Below, in pieces: positions 12,601 through 27,549 of a DNA stretch of 64,000 nt. The notes beneath the pieces were generated by a model. That model saw only the letters and a list, made by a program, of their open reading frames with translations, was not told the origin of the DNA and searched no databases. Position 1 is the stretch's first letter. The number at the start of each line of letters is the position of its first letter. The translations under genes and the position numbers were made by a program. Source of the stretch: Varroa destructor (taxonomy: Eukaryota > Arthropoda > Arachnida > Mesostigmata > Varroidae); contig NW_019211457.1 of the NCBI RefSeq assembly GCF_002443255.2, forward strand, positions 30,433,309 through 30,497,308. The letters run 5' to 3'.

Positions 12601-15600
12601 GCCTCTACTATTCAAATGTTCCACTCTAATGCTAGCTTGAACATGTGTCTCAATATTAAGAGCCGCTAATTCTCTTTCTGCTTCATCAATGAAGTCTGTT
12701 GTTTGAGCTCTCGGCAACACAATTTGGCGGAAAATGGATTTTCTGCGTTGATTATCTGTAGTTTTTTTTTTTTTTTCTTTTTTCGCATTTTATGTGTTGA
12801 CCGAATATATGGAGGCTAAATGAGGCATTCACGGACACGTTCTGTAGATGGTTGAAGGATGTAAATCGCTCTTCGATCTTGCCGTTTTCTTGCCGAAAGA
12901 TCTTCCATCGTCGTCGGCAAAAACCGCTTATAAGCCGCCGTTGATATTGTTTGTAGACGTGTAGGTGACAGGCTAACTCGAGGCAAACAACTGAGCCGCA
13001 GGTGGCGTGACTGATGCCCCTTGGATCGTTCGCATAGTTATATATAGATTGAATATCGTACACGGTATCAAAAGGTACACCGGTTTTGTCATGTTCCGTA
13101 TAACTCTTCACTTAATTATATATACACACAATATACGCCATTAGTAGTAAAAAATAGCTTAAGTGATTTACAAGCCACCCATTAACAGTGCGCGTCTGGT
13201 CACGAGTTATACACACATGTGAATATGTAAACCTATATAGATCATTACCTCAGCGTGGAGCTCGGCGTTTTCATTACGCGGTTAGGCAAACCATAAACTG
13301 GATTGACACGGTAAATGAACTTCTTTACGGTTTATATCGTTCTCACAGTGTGCTGTATACTGGAGCTCTCGTCCCGCTACCACCCTCGCTTACAACGAAC
13401 GCTTAATTCAGTCACCGTATGTGGATATTCGGCCTACCGCATATGCAAAGTAATTTCTCTTCGTAGTTTTCGTTCAGCTACTGTATATTCGTACGTCTGT
13501 ACCATGATCCGGCCAACATTTCTAATCTCTGAATTTATTATCTCCGTCAGCCCTGATCTTCGGCGGTGACACGCGCAGGCCTCTCACAGGAGCCAACGTG
13601 TTCCACCAAACGCCCTAGGGCGAATCATTTATGCCCGTTACAATACAGTATAAATAATAACTTATTTGATTATGTGAAGATGCACAACTTTACTCGCACC
13701 GGAAAACAAAGTTGTTGGCGTATTAGTTGCGGTGTTGTCATTCGTTGTTGTTATGATACGTAGGCACGTTCACTATGACCAATAGATGGACAACCGAACT
13801 AGGTCATGAAGATAAAAAAAAACGTCGGGTAAGGGTCTGAAGCGCGAAACAGAATTTGCACAACACAATTATATTACAATGCCAATTATAGTTATTACTT
13901 TCTATTAGTTTATTCGACACAAAGTAGAAGTTTTGCGACGACACTGACACGCTATTTCCCTTATTACTTATTTGTACACGCGGCGTTTGGGCCATTTACG
14001 ACGAGAAAGCCAATCATGGGAAGTATTTGTGCTATGAGCCTACCACAGCTTCTCTGATTCAAAGCTATTTTCCCAGGTCTCAGGTCTGCAAGCTAGACTA
14101 ATGACATAAAGAACAGAGGGTCAAACGAGCTAGAGAGGCCCTGCCTCCGCGCTGATGGTGATGCAGATAACACTATAATGATAACGAAGATCATCAGATA
14201 TTGTGATCATGATAAACGACACTCTAAATTGCATCACAAACCGTATGAACATAAACGCAGAGCGGTAAATCTTCGAAGACATCGAAATAATTATGATAAA
14301 ACGAGTGCATACCCAATCAAATATGAAACTCACCGGGAAACGAACGTACTGATTATTTTTAAACCGTAACTTAGGCAAATATTTTTTTAAAATTTTATCA
14401 CCAAGTTAGGTATGCGCCATTTTCCTTTGATGTCTATATGCTATTTTTCTGGTGACACCATACTTCCATTGCTCTAAAGCCTCTGTGGTTTTGAAGCGAG
14501 GAGTTAGAACAGATGACTTTTACGCCATTAGGAGAGTTCTGTAAAGGTAGAATTAGAATTAGGTAGTCTGATGGTGCCAGATCTAGCATCCAAGTGCATT
14601 CAACTTTCGCCGGGTGGCTAAAAACGTGTATGGTCTGGCATAGATGTAGTAAAAAAACAACCCCTTTTCTGTTCACTAGTTGCGATCGATTTCTTCAATG
14701 GCTTGTTGTAATCTTGCATTTAGCCGACCGGCAGCAACTCATAATACCGATTCTTTTTCATAGTTATTAGGCATCATCTTATTGTCCGCCAGTATGGACT
14801 TCGCTACAGATTGTAAAACATCATTTTTACTTTTCTAACTATGTACATTATGATACAGTTTTGATCTGACGTGATCAGATGCTTTCGAAATAGTTCTGGT
14901 TTGTTGAGTTTCTGTAAAATTTCGTAGATAGAAACGCGGTCAAGTAAATTATTTTGTGTCAATTTGTCCGATACCCAAACATCCAGTTCTTTTTTGCCAA
15001 ATGACTCAGATCTGTTTAGTGATGTATGCTTAACTCCTTGACGATACCATGACTACTCGTGTGCCGGTCTTGGTCCACTTTCACGATCATTACATGAAAT
15101 TTTTCGATAAGCAATTAACTAACTAGTACGCAGAGCATCGTTCACATCGAAATTTTAAAAAAAAAAGCTACAAAACTATTTTTAGGCGTTCTTTCCGACA
15201 AGGCACATTGTCCATAAACGGTAGAAATTGTTCCCAATTTAATTTTTTTTTGCCAAATTTCAACTTTCCAACGACATCGACGCTGATCTGACACGACTCG
15301 TATTACGTGAGATACACGAGCTGTAAAGCCATCTAGCTGGCACACAGGAAATGAAACTATATAAGCCAAAATGTCTTTCTGAAAAAAATGACACCAATAC
15401 ATTCGTCAAAGACTCTTCTATTACATGGCCTAAGTGGCTCAGTAGAATGAATTAATTTTCGAAAAAACATCAATTGAAAACACCTATGAGTTTGGTCAAT
15501 ATGACCCCACAAGGTGGAATAATATGGGCCAGAGGTGATCCGAATGATTTCCTATGAAGAAATCCATCATTCATCAAACCTAAAAAGGAGATGCTTTTCT

Positions 15601-18600
15601 TCCTAGAGCGGGCTGTAATTGTGACCCAAACAGAGACGATGCTTAAACGAGTTAGGCAAGTTAAAGGTCACGATTTGTCCACAAAGCCGAACAATGTCTT
15701 ACGTTAATGAAGTCGTCCAAATGGGCCAAGTGTAAGACGTTGGTAGCGACATGCGGTATTAACAATACGATACCCTACTTCAACCTAATTACCCGTATTT
15801 CTACTAAACTGATTTGTACTTAGTTCTTCCAGTTCCTTGACATCGACGGTATCGGTGTAAGGACTTTCATAAAACCCAACTAAAATGTAACATTGGGAAA
15901 GGCAAAACTAGGTCTACGAGAATACATATAATAAGGGTAATATATATATTTATTGGCCCTACGCCTCATCCTCAAATAATGGAAGTACATAGGGTAAAAT
16001 GTATGACGATGGCTACACACCGTAACACTTGTAGCAACTGGTCTATATATTTCAAGATTCGCTCTAAGGGCATTCGCATCTTGTGAAGGTCTGCTCTATA
16101 TGCTTAAACTAACTTTCCCACTGCAGCTACCTTAGAGAGCACATTCGCTAATGCTAAATTGCGTTAAAGCGTACGCGCTTTGGGGTCCTTTGCAATCAGT
16201 CACCATTGGAATTGTAGATAATCTTGAACAGGGGCACACGCGTTCCGCCCCTTAAGGTTTAGACATTGGCAATTTTTACACAGAGCCCCCATCTCCCTCA
16301 CCTGTGGATATATGCCGGAGCCAAAAAAGAAGCGCTTTATTATCGACTGCACAGTCGTTTGAATGCTTACACGTTCACCTGTTTTACCAAAATTATAGGA
16401 TATGATCACGGCTACGGCCTAGGATCGCACGATCCACAGCAGCGCTGTGTTATTTTTTATTCGAAATGGAACACCATTAACGAGTACGTATCCAGAGATA
16501 TTGGCTTCTCGTCAAGTTAAAAGATAAGAAAAAAGTCCGTCAGTTGATTTTCCCTGATGTTGGTTGTCTCAGGGTCTTGCAGTCTATAGTGGGCATTAAC
16601 ACAAGCTTCATATCCAATTAAGGTTCTTTCTTTCTTTCATGCCACGCTAGCAGATTAAATCTAACTACTTTTAATGTTACGACGCTTAGCGTGGAAACGA
16701 TATTGCACAACACAACCTAGACAGAAGGTTGACCTATTTTGTTGTCTAACTGTGACGACGTACGCATCAGTGCTCCCGGTAATCGCGCACAGGCTTTACA
16801 AAAGCGCTGAGGTCAAATGGCAACGCTGCAATAAAATCCTTCACGAAGCCTTCGCACTAGCATAATTCCTTTACGTTTTCTACGTAAAAAAATCCTAAAC
16901 TCAAATGACAACCCGACACGCTCCAGCAGAAACCGCTTCTCCTGAGTGCACGCACACAGGTTTCCAACACCTTCTTGGACCTACGCATAATATTCTCTTG
17001 CATGAGGTGGTTCTTTTCGCGGAAACCGCTCGAATAGACGAGCCTCGGCTCATTCTAAGCCACCCGGCTACCCAGAGCGGATTCGAACCAGTGTGACGTT
17101 GAGCCTAGCAAAAAAAAACCGATCTCGAGTAGACGCTTATGTGACGACCCGTAACACCTGCTGCTGTATCCGAAATCTTGATCTATCGCCCAGGACTTGA
17201 ATAGCAAGTACGATGGTAGCTTCGACACTAAAGAGAATTTCTTCACATTCAGTCAGACGCTTCGCTACAGATTGTAGCCTTGCAAGTGGGCTGATTACTT
17301 TGCCCATTCCGAGCAGTCGCTTGCCAACTCAACTTCGATAGTTTTTTTCTTTTACTGTCAACCACTGTGGTGACGACGTACGTATGCCAACCAATTGTGA
17401 TTTATTTGCCCTACACCTCGTCCGTCTATAGCAATGGGAACACCTAAAATTACCGGCACAAACCGTTTTTGGGAGCGATGAAGTGACAAGGCAGTATTTA
17501 CATTTTAGATACGTAAATGCATTGCTTCTATTCAGCAAAAAGATGAGGATTTGGTATTGACGAAGACAGGAAGATAATATACGTGGTATAGGCGTATGCA
17601 CACGTGTTAATCTATAATCGCAGTTGCGAAAGACGATTTCTTCCAATTACCACAAACAAAAATAGACGCCCTAAATAGATAAGATGAACCTAGTGTGTAT
17701 TTTGGTACACATATAGAACAATGAAACAAATGTTTCGACCAGTTTCGCGCCATACAACTAGCTTTTCCCAGAACGAAAGAAGAACCCTGGTTCGAACCCC
17801 TGCCGCCGCAAATGCCCCTAAGTCTAATAGGCAAGCACATTAACACAGCATCATCACGAAAGCACTAGCAGTTAGAACGCTCGAGTACGCTTATTATATC
17901 TATCAAAACGTCTGCTAGAACTGCCCAATTCTTGGAATTATGGCTGTGTTAGCGGCCGTGGTTCCAAGTAAGCGCAGAATGCGTTTTCACAACTGGCGCT
18001 GTAAGTTCGAAGTTGATGACGTTTTCTGAAGACTTTCATCATTACGTTCGCCAATAGATCTTGAGAGCAATAGATAAAAAGAATAGATGAGGATTAATAT
18101 TGAACGAGACTGCGTTCAACCCAAACGCACGAAGACTGAGATTTCTACACAGATTCGTCTATCTCAGATGCGTACTGCTTTTGCCAGGTTTTGCTTTCAA
18201 TATACAGATCAAAGAAACAGTTTGAAAACATATACGCCACCAACTACATCAGTGAATTCGCAGACACATTGGTTTAAAATGACCTTAAACTACTTGATAT
18301 GAAACGATCGAAACAGGCCTAGTTCTTTTTAAAAGCGGCCTCCTTAAGGTACATTTTAAATGTATACTTCTGAACAGATGGCCGCCTCCAGGAAGGTCCA
18401 GTAAGACCTTTTGCTTTGATACTAGACTGAAACTATAGAATGCCTCTAGCACTTACTTGCTGATGGCCCCGTTAATCAGAATTTGGCTCCCTAAGCACCT
18501 ATGACCTGCGAGGCAATTCGAAGGATCAGTGGCAAAGATAAACTAAAATTTTTATCCTGTAGTGAGGTGTGGCTTGCTGCATAAACTAATATTTGATTGT

Positions 18601-21600
18601 AAGACAACTAGTATATGACTCGTATAGTGTACCGTACTGAACGAAATTGTGCAATTGCAATGAGCCAAATTACGTATTCGGGCAAATATTCTGCCTTGTT
18701 ATGTGCAAGGCAGTGACCTGACTAGATCTACCATTTCGACACATGTTAGATTTAATATTATTGCTACATAAATTTCTGGCTGATTGACGAACTGAGAATT
18801 TTTTTAAGCTAATTTAGCGATTTGATGAGCCCAATAACTCAAGTCTGAACCTGGATGTAACGACAGTACCTTAAAGTCCGCCAGCTGAATTAGCCGAATA
18901 GACAGCAAGGGAGTCTCAACCATAAGATAATACGCTAGTGAAAAAGGCACATTTATCTCCCAGCTAGCCCTGTTTTAATATCAAAAAAATTTCACGATAA
19001 CTATTACCCTTAAATTTAGCGTGACCTATCAAAGAAACAATGCCCCAACACCTGTTATGGTATTTGACATTTTAGTGGAACAAGCCGCGTGTATTGTTAG
19101 TTGAAAATGACATAGTACTGATTGGATAGGCGAACTAATTGGATTAAGGATAACGACTTATATCCGAAAGATCATTCAGTAATATAAACACGAAGATATG
19201 GTTCTACGGAAACTCCTCACTATGACTTCGAAAACTTGACCACTCATATTCAGAATCAACTGTTATTCAAACGAACTTATTCAAATTTATAGGTCTTTTT
19301 TAATGAGGGTGGACTAAAAATTTTAAATTAGTAATGAATATTAGACTCTATGTCTATTTTTTACATAATTCTTTATTCCTATATAACAGGAATGTGTTGT
19401 CCTTTCCGGCTCTTCAGTTTCCGCAGCTCTCTCAACATATGGATCTATAACCCAGTGATTTTTGCGGCCGTGATGTGCCTATAAAGTGACCCATTCATCC
19501 TCAGTCATTATCGGTCACATTAAGATGTCAGTATATACTTATTTTTGTGCTGTCATTTACCGCTTATGGGGATTTTTCAAAGCTGTTGCTTTTTCTCTTC
19601 AATCTCCACTCCATCGTCACACATCCGGCATGTCGGGGTCGTTACGAAGAGCATTCAAAAGTGCCTGGAATGAAGATTACGTATCGATATAAGAGATTCT
19701 TCGAGAAAAAGTTGATGGGTAATAACTTGTCCATCACGCTGTATAATTGGATTGCGACAAAGTAGAATATCACTGAGAATTAGCAAAGGTAACTCGCACT
19801 ACTGAAAAGCACGGTCTCTCTATCTCCGTCCTTTCGGCCGGGACCTGCTAGTCTGTTCGGCAAAATGAGCCCATTGAATCCTAGCAAGAGGACTCCATGG
19901 TTTGCTCGATTCTGGATGACTATCAGATTTGTAGTAACCCGTATAGAGAGCACTTTCTCCTCACATGCTGTTTATGTTTCTGATGACGCAACGGAACCCT
20001 CGCTAGTATAAGCAGGACAGATAAAAACGTTTAACCCATGGCTTACTTTCAGCCTCTCTTCCTGGTATATTGAATCACCCTGGATCTGAAACTATGAAGT
20101 ATTATTACGAGGGTCATCTAAAAGAGCGTCCATGGCATAACTCAGCCCAGCCCCCATGTTCTACTGCCGCTGAAGCCCGCGAGAGGCGAGCTACATTATA
20201 AACTGTTAGCTTTGATGTGCGATACTTATATGACGTGTTTCTTTCAGACGCCTGTTGGCTATCTGTGCCGTGGGTCTTGTTGCACATATCTGAGTTTTCT
20301 CTCTACCAGACCCATAAAACGGCACAATAACGATATGCCATTTGCTAACGCTGAAATTTCGACCACCGACCGCACGTTTATGGTCAGTAGTATGGCAATC
20401 AAGGAGATAGGCCATCCCCAGGCCACACCCAGGACACACCGCTCACTTAGCAGGAGTAGCAGTTGCAGTGAATTAGCTGTGTCTAGTTAGCCACTATTTG
20501 TCGTTATGCTGTATCGTGTGTCATACGGATGGTAGCTATACATACATGTAGAAATGGCGTTCACGTAAACTCCGATATGGCAAAATAATCTTTTGATGAC
20601 ATGTTAACTATATGGAATAATATCGTATAACATCATAAGTCAATTAACTGCCTAACATAAGTTAATTGACGAATCAGCGGTATCAAAATTTCTAGTAAGT
20701 CAAAATAACTTCAAATGTTCGATAACTATTATGCGTTTTTATCAGCTTAATTAGACTGAAACATCCCCGTAAACAATGTACATCTGAGCGTCCATGTTGT
20801 AACTTCTGTTATTCTAAGTACTTTCTTTAACGGACATGCTCACTTATATATATATAACATACATTATTCGACCTCTATCGAACGATTATCACCTACGGTG
20901 TGCATGTGTCTATAATAAATAGGAAGACACTTAGGCCTGACCACCATCCATCCGGCCAACAGGAGCCGGATTCGACGAGCCGTAAAAAATACATTTGACA
21001 AAAGGGCATTAATGGTTCGTCGCCTACAAATGATTCAGATAGTTCAAACCGACGAAAAATTCTTAGTAGATGAAAAAGGTCACGGAATAGATTATTGTCG
21101 AAATTCAAATATTCACGGGTTACCAATCCAGTCGTCTGACAATAAGCAGATCGTATGCAACATAAGCAATTAAATCGTATTAGGTAATTAATTAATTTAG
21201 TTAGCTTATTGATTTTGTGACTCCAAACGTCATGCACCATTGTCTCCAACTAGTTTATTTCCGACGACACAGTTAATTTTCTTAAATTTAAAATTTATTT
21301 TATTATTAATTAAATTAAATTTTATGGACATTTACATTGCGGTGAATGACGCGACTAAAATCTGATGCATTGAATTGCTATTGCTAGGCCCGAGTTTCGA
21401 ACGATACCGGTCTCTATGTGTTTTGTCACAACAACGTATTTACATAATACTAGGGGAGACGTTGAAACGACGCAACGATCATAATTATACAGTTTTAATG
21501 AATCTATACGAGCATAAGCTCAAGCCCGATGAGCTCAGGTGGCTGTTCGATCTGTATTGAATTTGGATTTGTGTTATTCTTTTCCAACCGTAGCGCACCG

Positions 21601-24600
21601 ATACGACTATGCCTGGCTGGCCTACAAGGCAAATGCACAAACGAAAATTACTATTTTTTTTTCCAATTATAGCTAGAGTGAGAGTCTATTTACAACATGA
21701 AAATCACGTTCATTTCGGCTTTCATCGTGGTTCTTATAAATCTGAATAAGAAACGAGGAGAAAAATCACAGCACCCTCATTGCCGTCCGAAAGTCCTGTA
21801 TTAGTCGTTCTTAAGGTTTCCTTTAAAATCCTACTAAATGCTATCCGTTTCTTGCTGACTTCGTATGCCAAATATCTCCGGGATATTTCTAGTTGTTTTT
21901 TCCAACTGTTTTATGTACATATCCGAGGCTGGGTAGTTATAGGCCTCTACTGTGACGATGCATTCCGACGTTTGTCTATCGCAAAGGTGTGCGTGGATTG
22001 GACAGTGCTTTCATGGCGGTCACAATAGTAGCAAAGGCCACTCAGCAGGCCGGACGTCCTGCAGTGGCATCGGGTAGAAACATCGACGCACGTTTGCTCC
22101 ATCATGTCTGTGTACATACGTATGTATGGGCAATTTTCTTTTACTTCGTCCTTTTTCGAGTCGTCCTAGTAGAGCTTATTTGGCATCGACCCGTGTTGTA
22201 GATCTGTCCGATTTGGGTCTGCGTCATCGTTGCCGTTGCCGTTATCGTACATATAAACATTCACCATAATAGTAGTAATAGAATAAAGCAAGTAGGTCAG
22301 TTCTAAACCAAAAGAGAGCAGGAAATAAATAGCAGGAACTCGCAAGGGGAAATAGCTTCTGAGGAATCTTCTGAAGATGGTTAGCGATCGCAATAACAGA
22401 GGCAAGCAGCGGCCGTCAGCCAAATAGAAATTACAATCCCATCGCTGCTTTTCATGATATGATGTTCCGATTCCATACGGTGGGACGGTAGCATGCGGGA
22501 TACTTAACCTAGAATCAGCGTACAGATTCGCCCTATGAACGATGTATCATATGTTTGAGTTTGGCATATACAAGCCATTTAAGGTTTCGGTATAAATAGA
22601 CGAGTAAATGGCCTGGGGGTGATCCAGCCGGTTTGATTCTGGGTATTATTAGATAACCAGCGAGTATCGAGTGAGCCAGAGTATTTGGCCGGCTGACCTT
22701 GGTCAGACTTAGTGTTCTGAAACAAGCGTTTCTTCAACGGCACATCACAGCGCGATGCCAAACGATAAAAGGCTAATTCAACCAATCCTTAATGCATCGC
22801 TACGTACCCTGTTAAGGATAACGTCAATCTGATATCAGTATCGGTGCAACTTTGAATAGAGAACGCAGGGCGAAGAACTTTTCATAGTTGGGAGAACAGT
22901 ACGCCGATACGAGCAGGATCAATTTATACACTTATGATTATACGTAGCATGAGCTTACTCCGTTTCAGTTTTAGAGGGACACAGCCGCGAGAACTATGAG
23001 CAGCCGTAGAAATTCATTCTCACGCCATAAACAAACTACAACGATTAAAGTGGACATTTTAAGAAACATCACTGGCGCAATTATGACCACACCCAAATCT
23101 AACGGCATAATGGGTACTCAACAATCATTAGTTCATTTTATTATAATTAATAGTTTTATGTCCTACAATACGACTGTCTCCGCTTCCGTCCTAAACGTCA
23201 CAAACACATGAATCTCTTGGGCAGATCGAGCGAGCACCACGGAGACAGAGTAGACATTTGCTAATAATTTGATCTAAAACGTTAAGTCAAATCTACTGGG
23301 ATGGAGCGAAGATTACGTCGAAATCTATAAACACTACTTGACACTAATTGGACAGCACCGATCGCTGCCGTAAGAAAATCCAGTGAACTAAAACCGGTAG
23401 TGCTACCATATTACTATAATTTCGTTTTATCATTGCATCCTCGCCGAAGTCGCCAGTATCTTTTAGTGTATCGCTGTTTGACTAGGCCTGTGACCCCAGC
23501 TAGCTGCGATCTTTAGTAGGCTTTTTGTAGCAGATAATAAGTGACCTTTGTCCCACAATTTCATCTAGTTTCAATCATCCTCACGTCGAAACGCCTAATG
23601 CGACATGTGGCCAGCCAAAATTTTGCAAACCTACTTCAGCCTATAAAAGCAGATCTAGATTGAAGTAAGCTGACCTGCTCATACTGTAGGTAACAATATT
23701 AGCTTTATTAATGTGTATGATGCACGCAGAGTCTACACACATATATATATATATATATGACCCCGTTACCTTTGACGCGTCTGCCCAAATTGATGTGCCG
23801 TCAATATATACAAAAATAGTATATACTAAATAGTACTCAAATGATACAACGCAAAAATACTCGTAATTTGGGAACCTTTATTAGCCGCACACCTTCTGCT
23901 GAGGTAGTTTTTCGTTGACCAAAATTTAGTTCGAGGCAATAGCATTTGGTGTTTTTTGTTATTTACTTTATTCTTTATAAATATATATAACGTTAGTAAT
24001 TTATTCCCATCGTTGGTTACCAACTCGGTTTCCATGCTCGATTTTCGCTGGAGACTCATCGATTTGTGTGTATTCTCTAACACATTACATAGAAATCTTA
24101 TGATACCTGATAAACATACACGAACGCTGTTTGATCCTCCCAAGCAAAAATTGAGTTTATCAACAACAAATTATATGCAGTCAATCTAAAAATATCTCCT
24201 CGTGACAGGTGAAGGGCCGGGCTTTATGTATCACACTTACCATTATTCGTTCTTTTTTTTGATGTATAGTTAACTGACTGCTTTTGTTCAGCCACTCATT
24301 CGGCTGTACGTAGAGCAGTTCCTTCAGGCTTGCTTGTCCTGACATTCCACCTTATTCTTACTAGAAGGAGGAATACAACTACATAGTCAATGGAGCTTTT
24401 ATAGAAAGGTCTTGTACTTAGAAAGAAATACCGATAAAAATAGTTTTGAAGAACACTACCTTCCCCTTCATTTGCGCATTAGCTCATCTAAAGCAATTCG
24501 TCCCCTATATTCATAGTATATATATTCAATATATATGGTCAACATTCAGCATTGGATGTGTGCTCAACTTGTGTTCGGCATATAGAAAGCTCGCCGGCTA

Positions 24601-27514
24601 TATGGATAGAGATTTTTACTGTGGGTTATATATCGATAGATAGTTCGAACAGAACATCCACAAACTTGCGCTAGGCATATCTCCTTGATTGGCCATCTTA
24701 CAATATATCTAATAAGAGCTTATATGACCAACAAAGCTGCTTCGACGAAACTCTAATTACGTGATTCTATGGTTTTCACAAGTGCCGCTTATTCAACGTT
24801 TGGTTAATTTCTTCAACAATCTATAGTATTCTTAGAGGGAAAGAAGAGAAAATCATTCAGGGGGAAGGGAGAAAGGTGCCACAGCTGCAGAAATTGCCCT
24901 TGGCCTTTTTTAAAAATCTTTTAAGATTCAATGTAATGAAAAATTCTCCAAAGTATCTGCCGTGAAAGCTACACAGGGTTAGCTGGGCAGTGACCAGCAA
25001 GCAACTAATTCGTATGAGCATGGATCAATATAGTTCTCTTTAAGTAGGCCCTACCGCCTAACAGAACTAACTTATGAAACCAAGTGCCTTCCCATACGTG
25101 TGCACCTCATGGTGAGTTAGGTGGCCTGTGTGCTACGAATAGTTTGCCCCCCGTATATTCAATCAAAATTTATTTGTACCATCAGCACCATCTTAGCGGC
25201 ACCATCTGTGGACTTCCTAAATAGTCCTCCTATTCGTTTGGCATGTAAGCATAAGCCCAGCACACGCGAAATATTAAAGAAAGCAGGCTTTTGGGGCAAG
25301 CATATAAGGCAGATTTTGATCAACCGATCTTCTATATTTATGACTGGTACACGTCTAGCGTATTTTCGTAGCGCTCGCTATTTCGTCCACACACTTCGTT
25401 GACATTAATGAGCGCCTGCCTCATTAACAATTCTTATTTCGAAGCAAAGCTGAACCAAACGATCGTTACTTGAAATGAACGTATTAGTTTCAGTGATTTC
25501 GTTTGCCGGTAGCTAGAGGACGGACCTCGCGGTTTTTTCCGTTGTGTCGCTGCTGTCGTAAATTAGGCAGCTGGCCACCAAAGTACGACGTCGATTTTGT
25601 TCCATATCGACTCTAAATCACCTTTACCGTAGGATTACTGTATAATAACGTGCTGTATCATGAATGATTTTTATGAAGACATTCGGGTGGGGAAAGTTCG
25701 AAGAGATTAAACACTTTCAGCCTATAACATCGCTTGGTCACATCATAACTACTCGTATGGAAATTGTGGCAGAATGATCACAAGATGCAACCACAAATTA
25801 TGCCGATTACCTGCTTCTGTCATCCTCAAAGCTTCCTGCTTCTCTTTAAGTATGCATGGCAGGCAAAAGGCAATTCATTAACAAATTAGAACTAATTATT
25901 CAATAGGACTGGCTTTCAAGACACGTGCCGTCTAGGACATGCCTATCACAGGACTTCGTGTGACCCCTAAGCGTAATCAGCAATATAGAAGGAGCCTGGA
26001 TTAAAGTTCCACTTTACCCCTGCATATATGGGACAACACGCCAGTCGCAGCTGGCTATTCCGAATCTTATTTTAGCATGATAGAAACAACGCTATGTCGG
26101 AATACCTTCGCCTGCAAGCTCGTATTAGAGCTACGCCAGCGTATGCTAGTGAAGTTGCCGCCAAAACTTTGTACCGCTAGAAAGATTAACAGCTTGAGCA
26201 AAGTTTACCCTGTCGATGTGTTTTGCCCATTTACTACTTCTTAACGATGAGTCTTAGAGGTTCCGTTTGTGCGAAAGCCACGATCTCTTCCAACTCGCAA
26301 GATAGATTTCTACCTGAGCGGGAATGGGCCACAGCAGTGGATCAGAGCTATCGAAGACAGTCTGCCCCGTAAAAGCCAATAGCATTTCTTCGAAATTGTC
26401 ATTTCAAAACTCGTCTACGCAGGAAAACTATATCGCATCCTTTCCTGTAACGGAATATTAATATGTAGGTCTTATACCTGATCTTATTTTACTGGGAACG
26501 TTGCTTAATTTGATCGCTCAAACAGAAATAAGAAAGACAACCGATTTTTGCTAATGTCGCATTGCAACGTTGATGTTAAGCTTCACATCTAAAATAATGC
26601 GCATCCATAGATATACAAGGATATGTGATCTTCGTTAGGTCTAAGGAACGCTCTATACATCTATGAACTTGTACTTTTTTCACCGGTACACAAAGCACGT
26701 TCGCTTTTTTCCCGTATGGAATAGCATACGCCAAAGAACAGAAATCCATTTGCGGAAGCTCTATATGTGGCGATCCATCGCCTCGAGCAGAAGTCCAAAG
26801 GGAGGTACGAGGCTTGTGGCTTAGTGTTTTCTGGGGAGCGAAGTATGCTATCGTTTCTGTTTAGGATGCGTCGCTTGAATGAAATATTTGTAAACACAAC
26901 AGTTTCGCACCGAACAGTGTCTACAATTAAAGGTTTATTATGCGGATGAAAATAGACTATTTTGTGTATAACGCAAGCGTCTACTTGTAGGGTGTGGATT
27001 GAGCGGGATTCGTTTGCCTGTCAGTCGTAGTTTAATTAGCTGTTAGGACATAAACCACAATTAAGTTTAAGTAAAACAAACTTATCTTAGCGCAAGGCAC
27101 TTTGGTGTGTTTCCATAATTCGATAAAATGAAAGCTGCGTAAATGCGGGCGGCAGTATGAGCAAAAAATCTATAGAGTTAGCCATGAGATTGGAGTATTG
27201 GTTGGACTGTTTGCCTTTTTCATATCGCCTCTTCAGCCTGATCTCATTTTATGATTACCATAATTTTCGTCTGCTTGTTACCAAAAATAACCATTCTCGT
27301 TCCAGGAAAATATGATTGAATTCTACTAACCTTACCATTAGGGTCTACGATTAGATCTTGCTGACCTGTACTACCTGTAACTGCCAAAGGCAGACCATTC
27401 ATCGAATTCTTGTCAGACACTGACAAAACGGCGAGGCTTTGATTGCATGTGCTATGACTGCGTGCTTGGCACTACTTGTAGCTATTCTCCATTCTAGTGG
27501 CCTGGCTATAGTAT

Positions 27515-27549
<35 letters not shown>

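Noticed and set aside
12752..13111. 119-codon ATG open frame on the minus strand
   Set aside because: Its end is translation of an A/T homopolymer (KKKK) and the rest matches nothing I recognise.
17040..17100. Possible tRNA gene near GGATTCGAACC
   Set aside because: The T-arm stem does not pair and the A-box-like string lies on the wrong side of the B box.
20893..21249. 118-codon ATG open frame on the minus strand
   Set aside because: No family is recognised, there is no splice or polyadenylation context, and the surroundings are AT-rich intron; not enough to call a gene.
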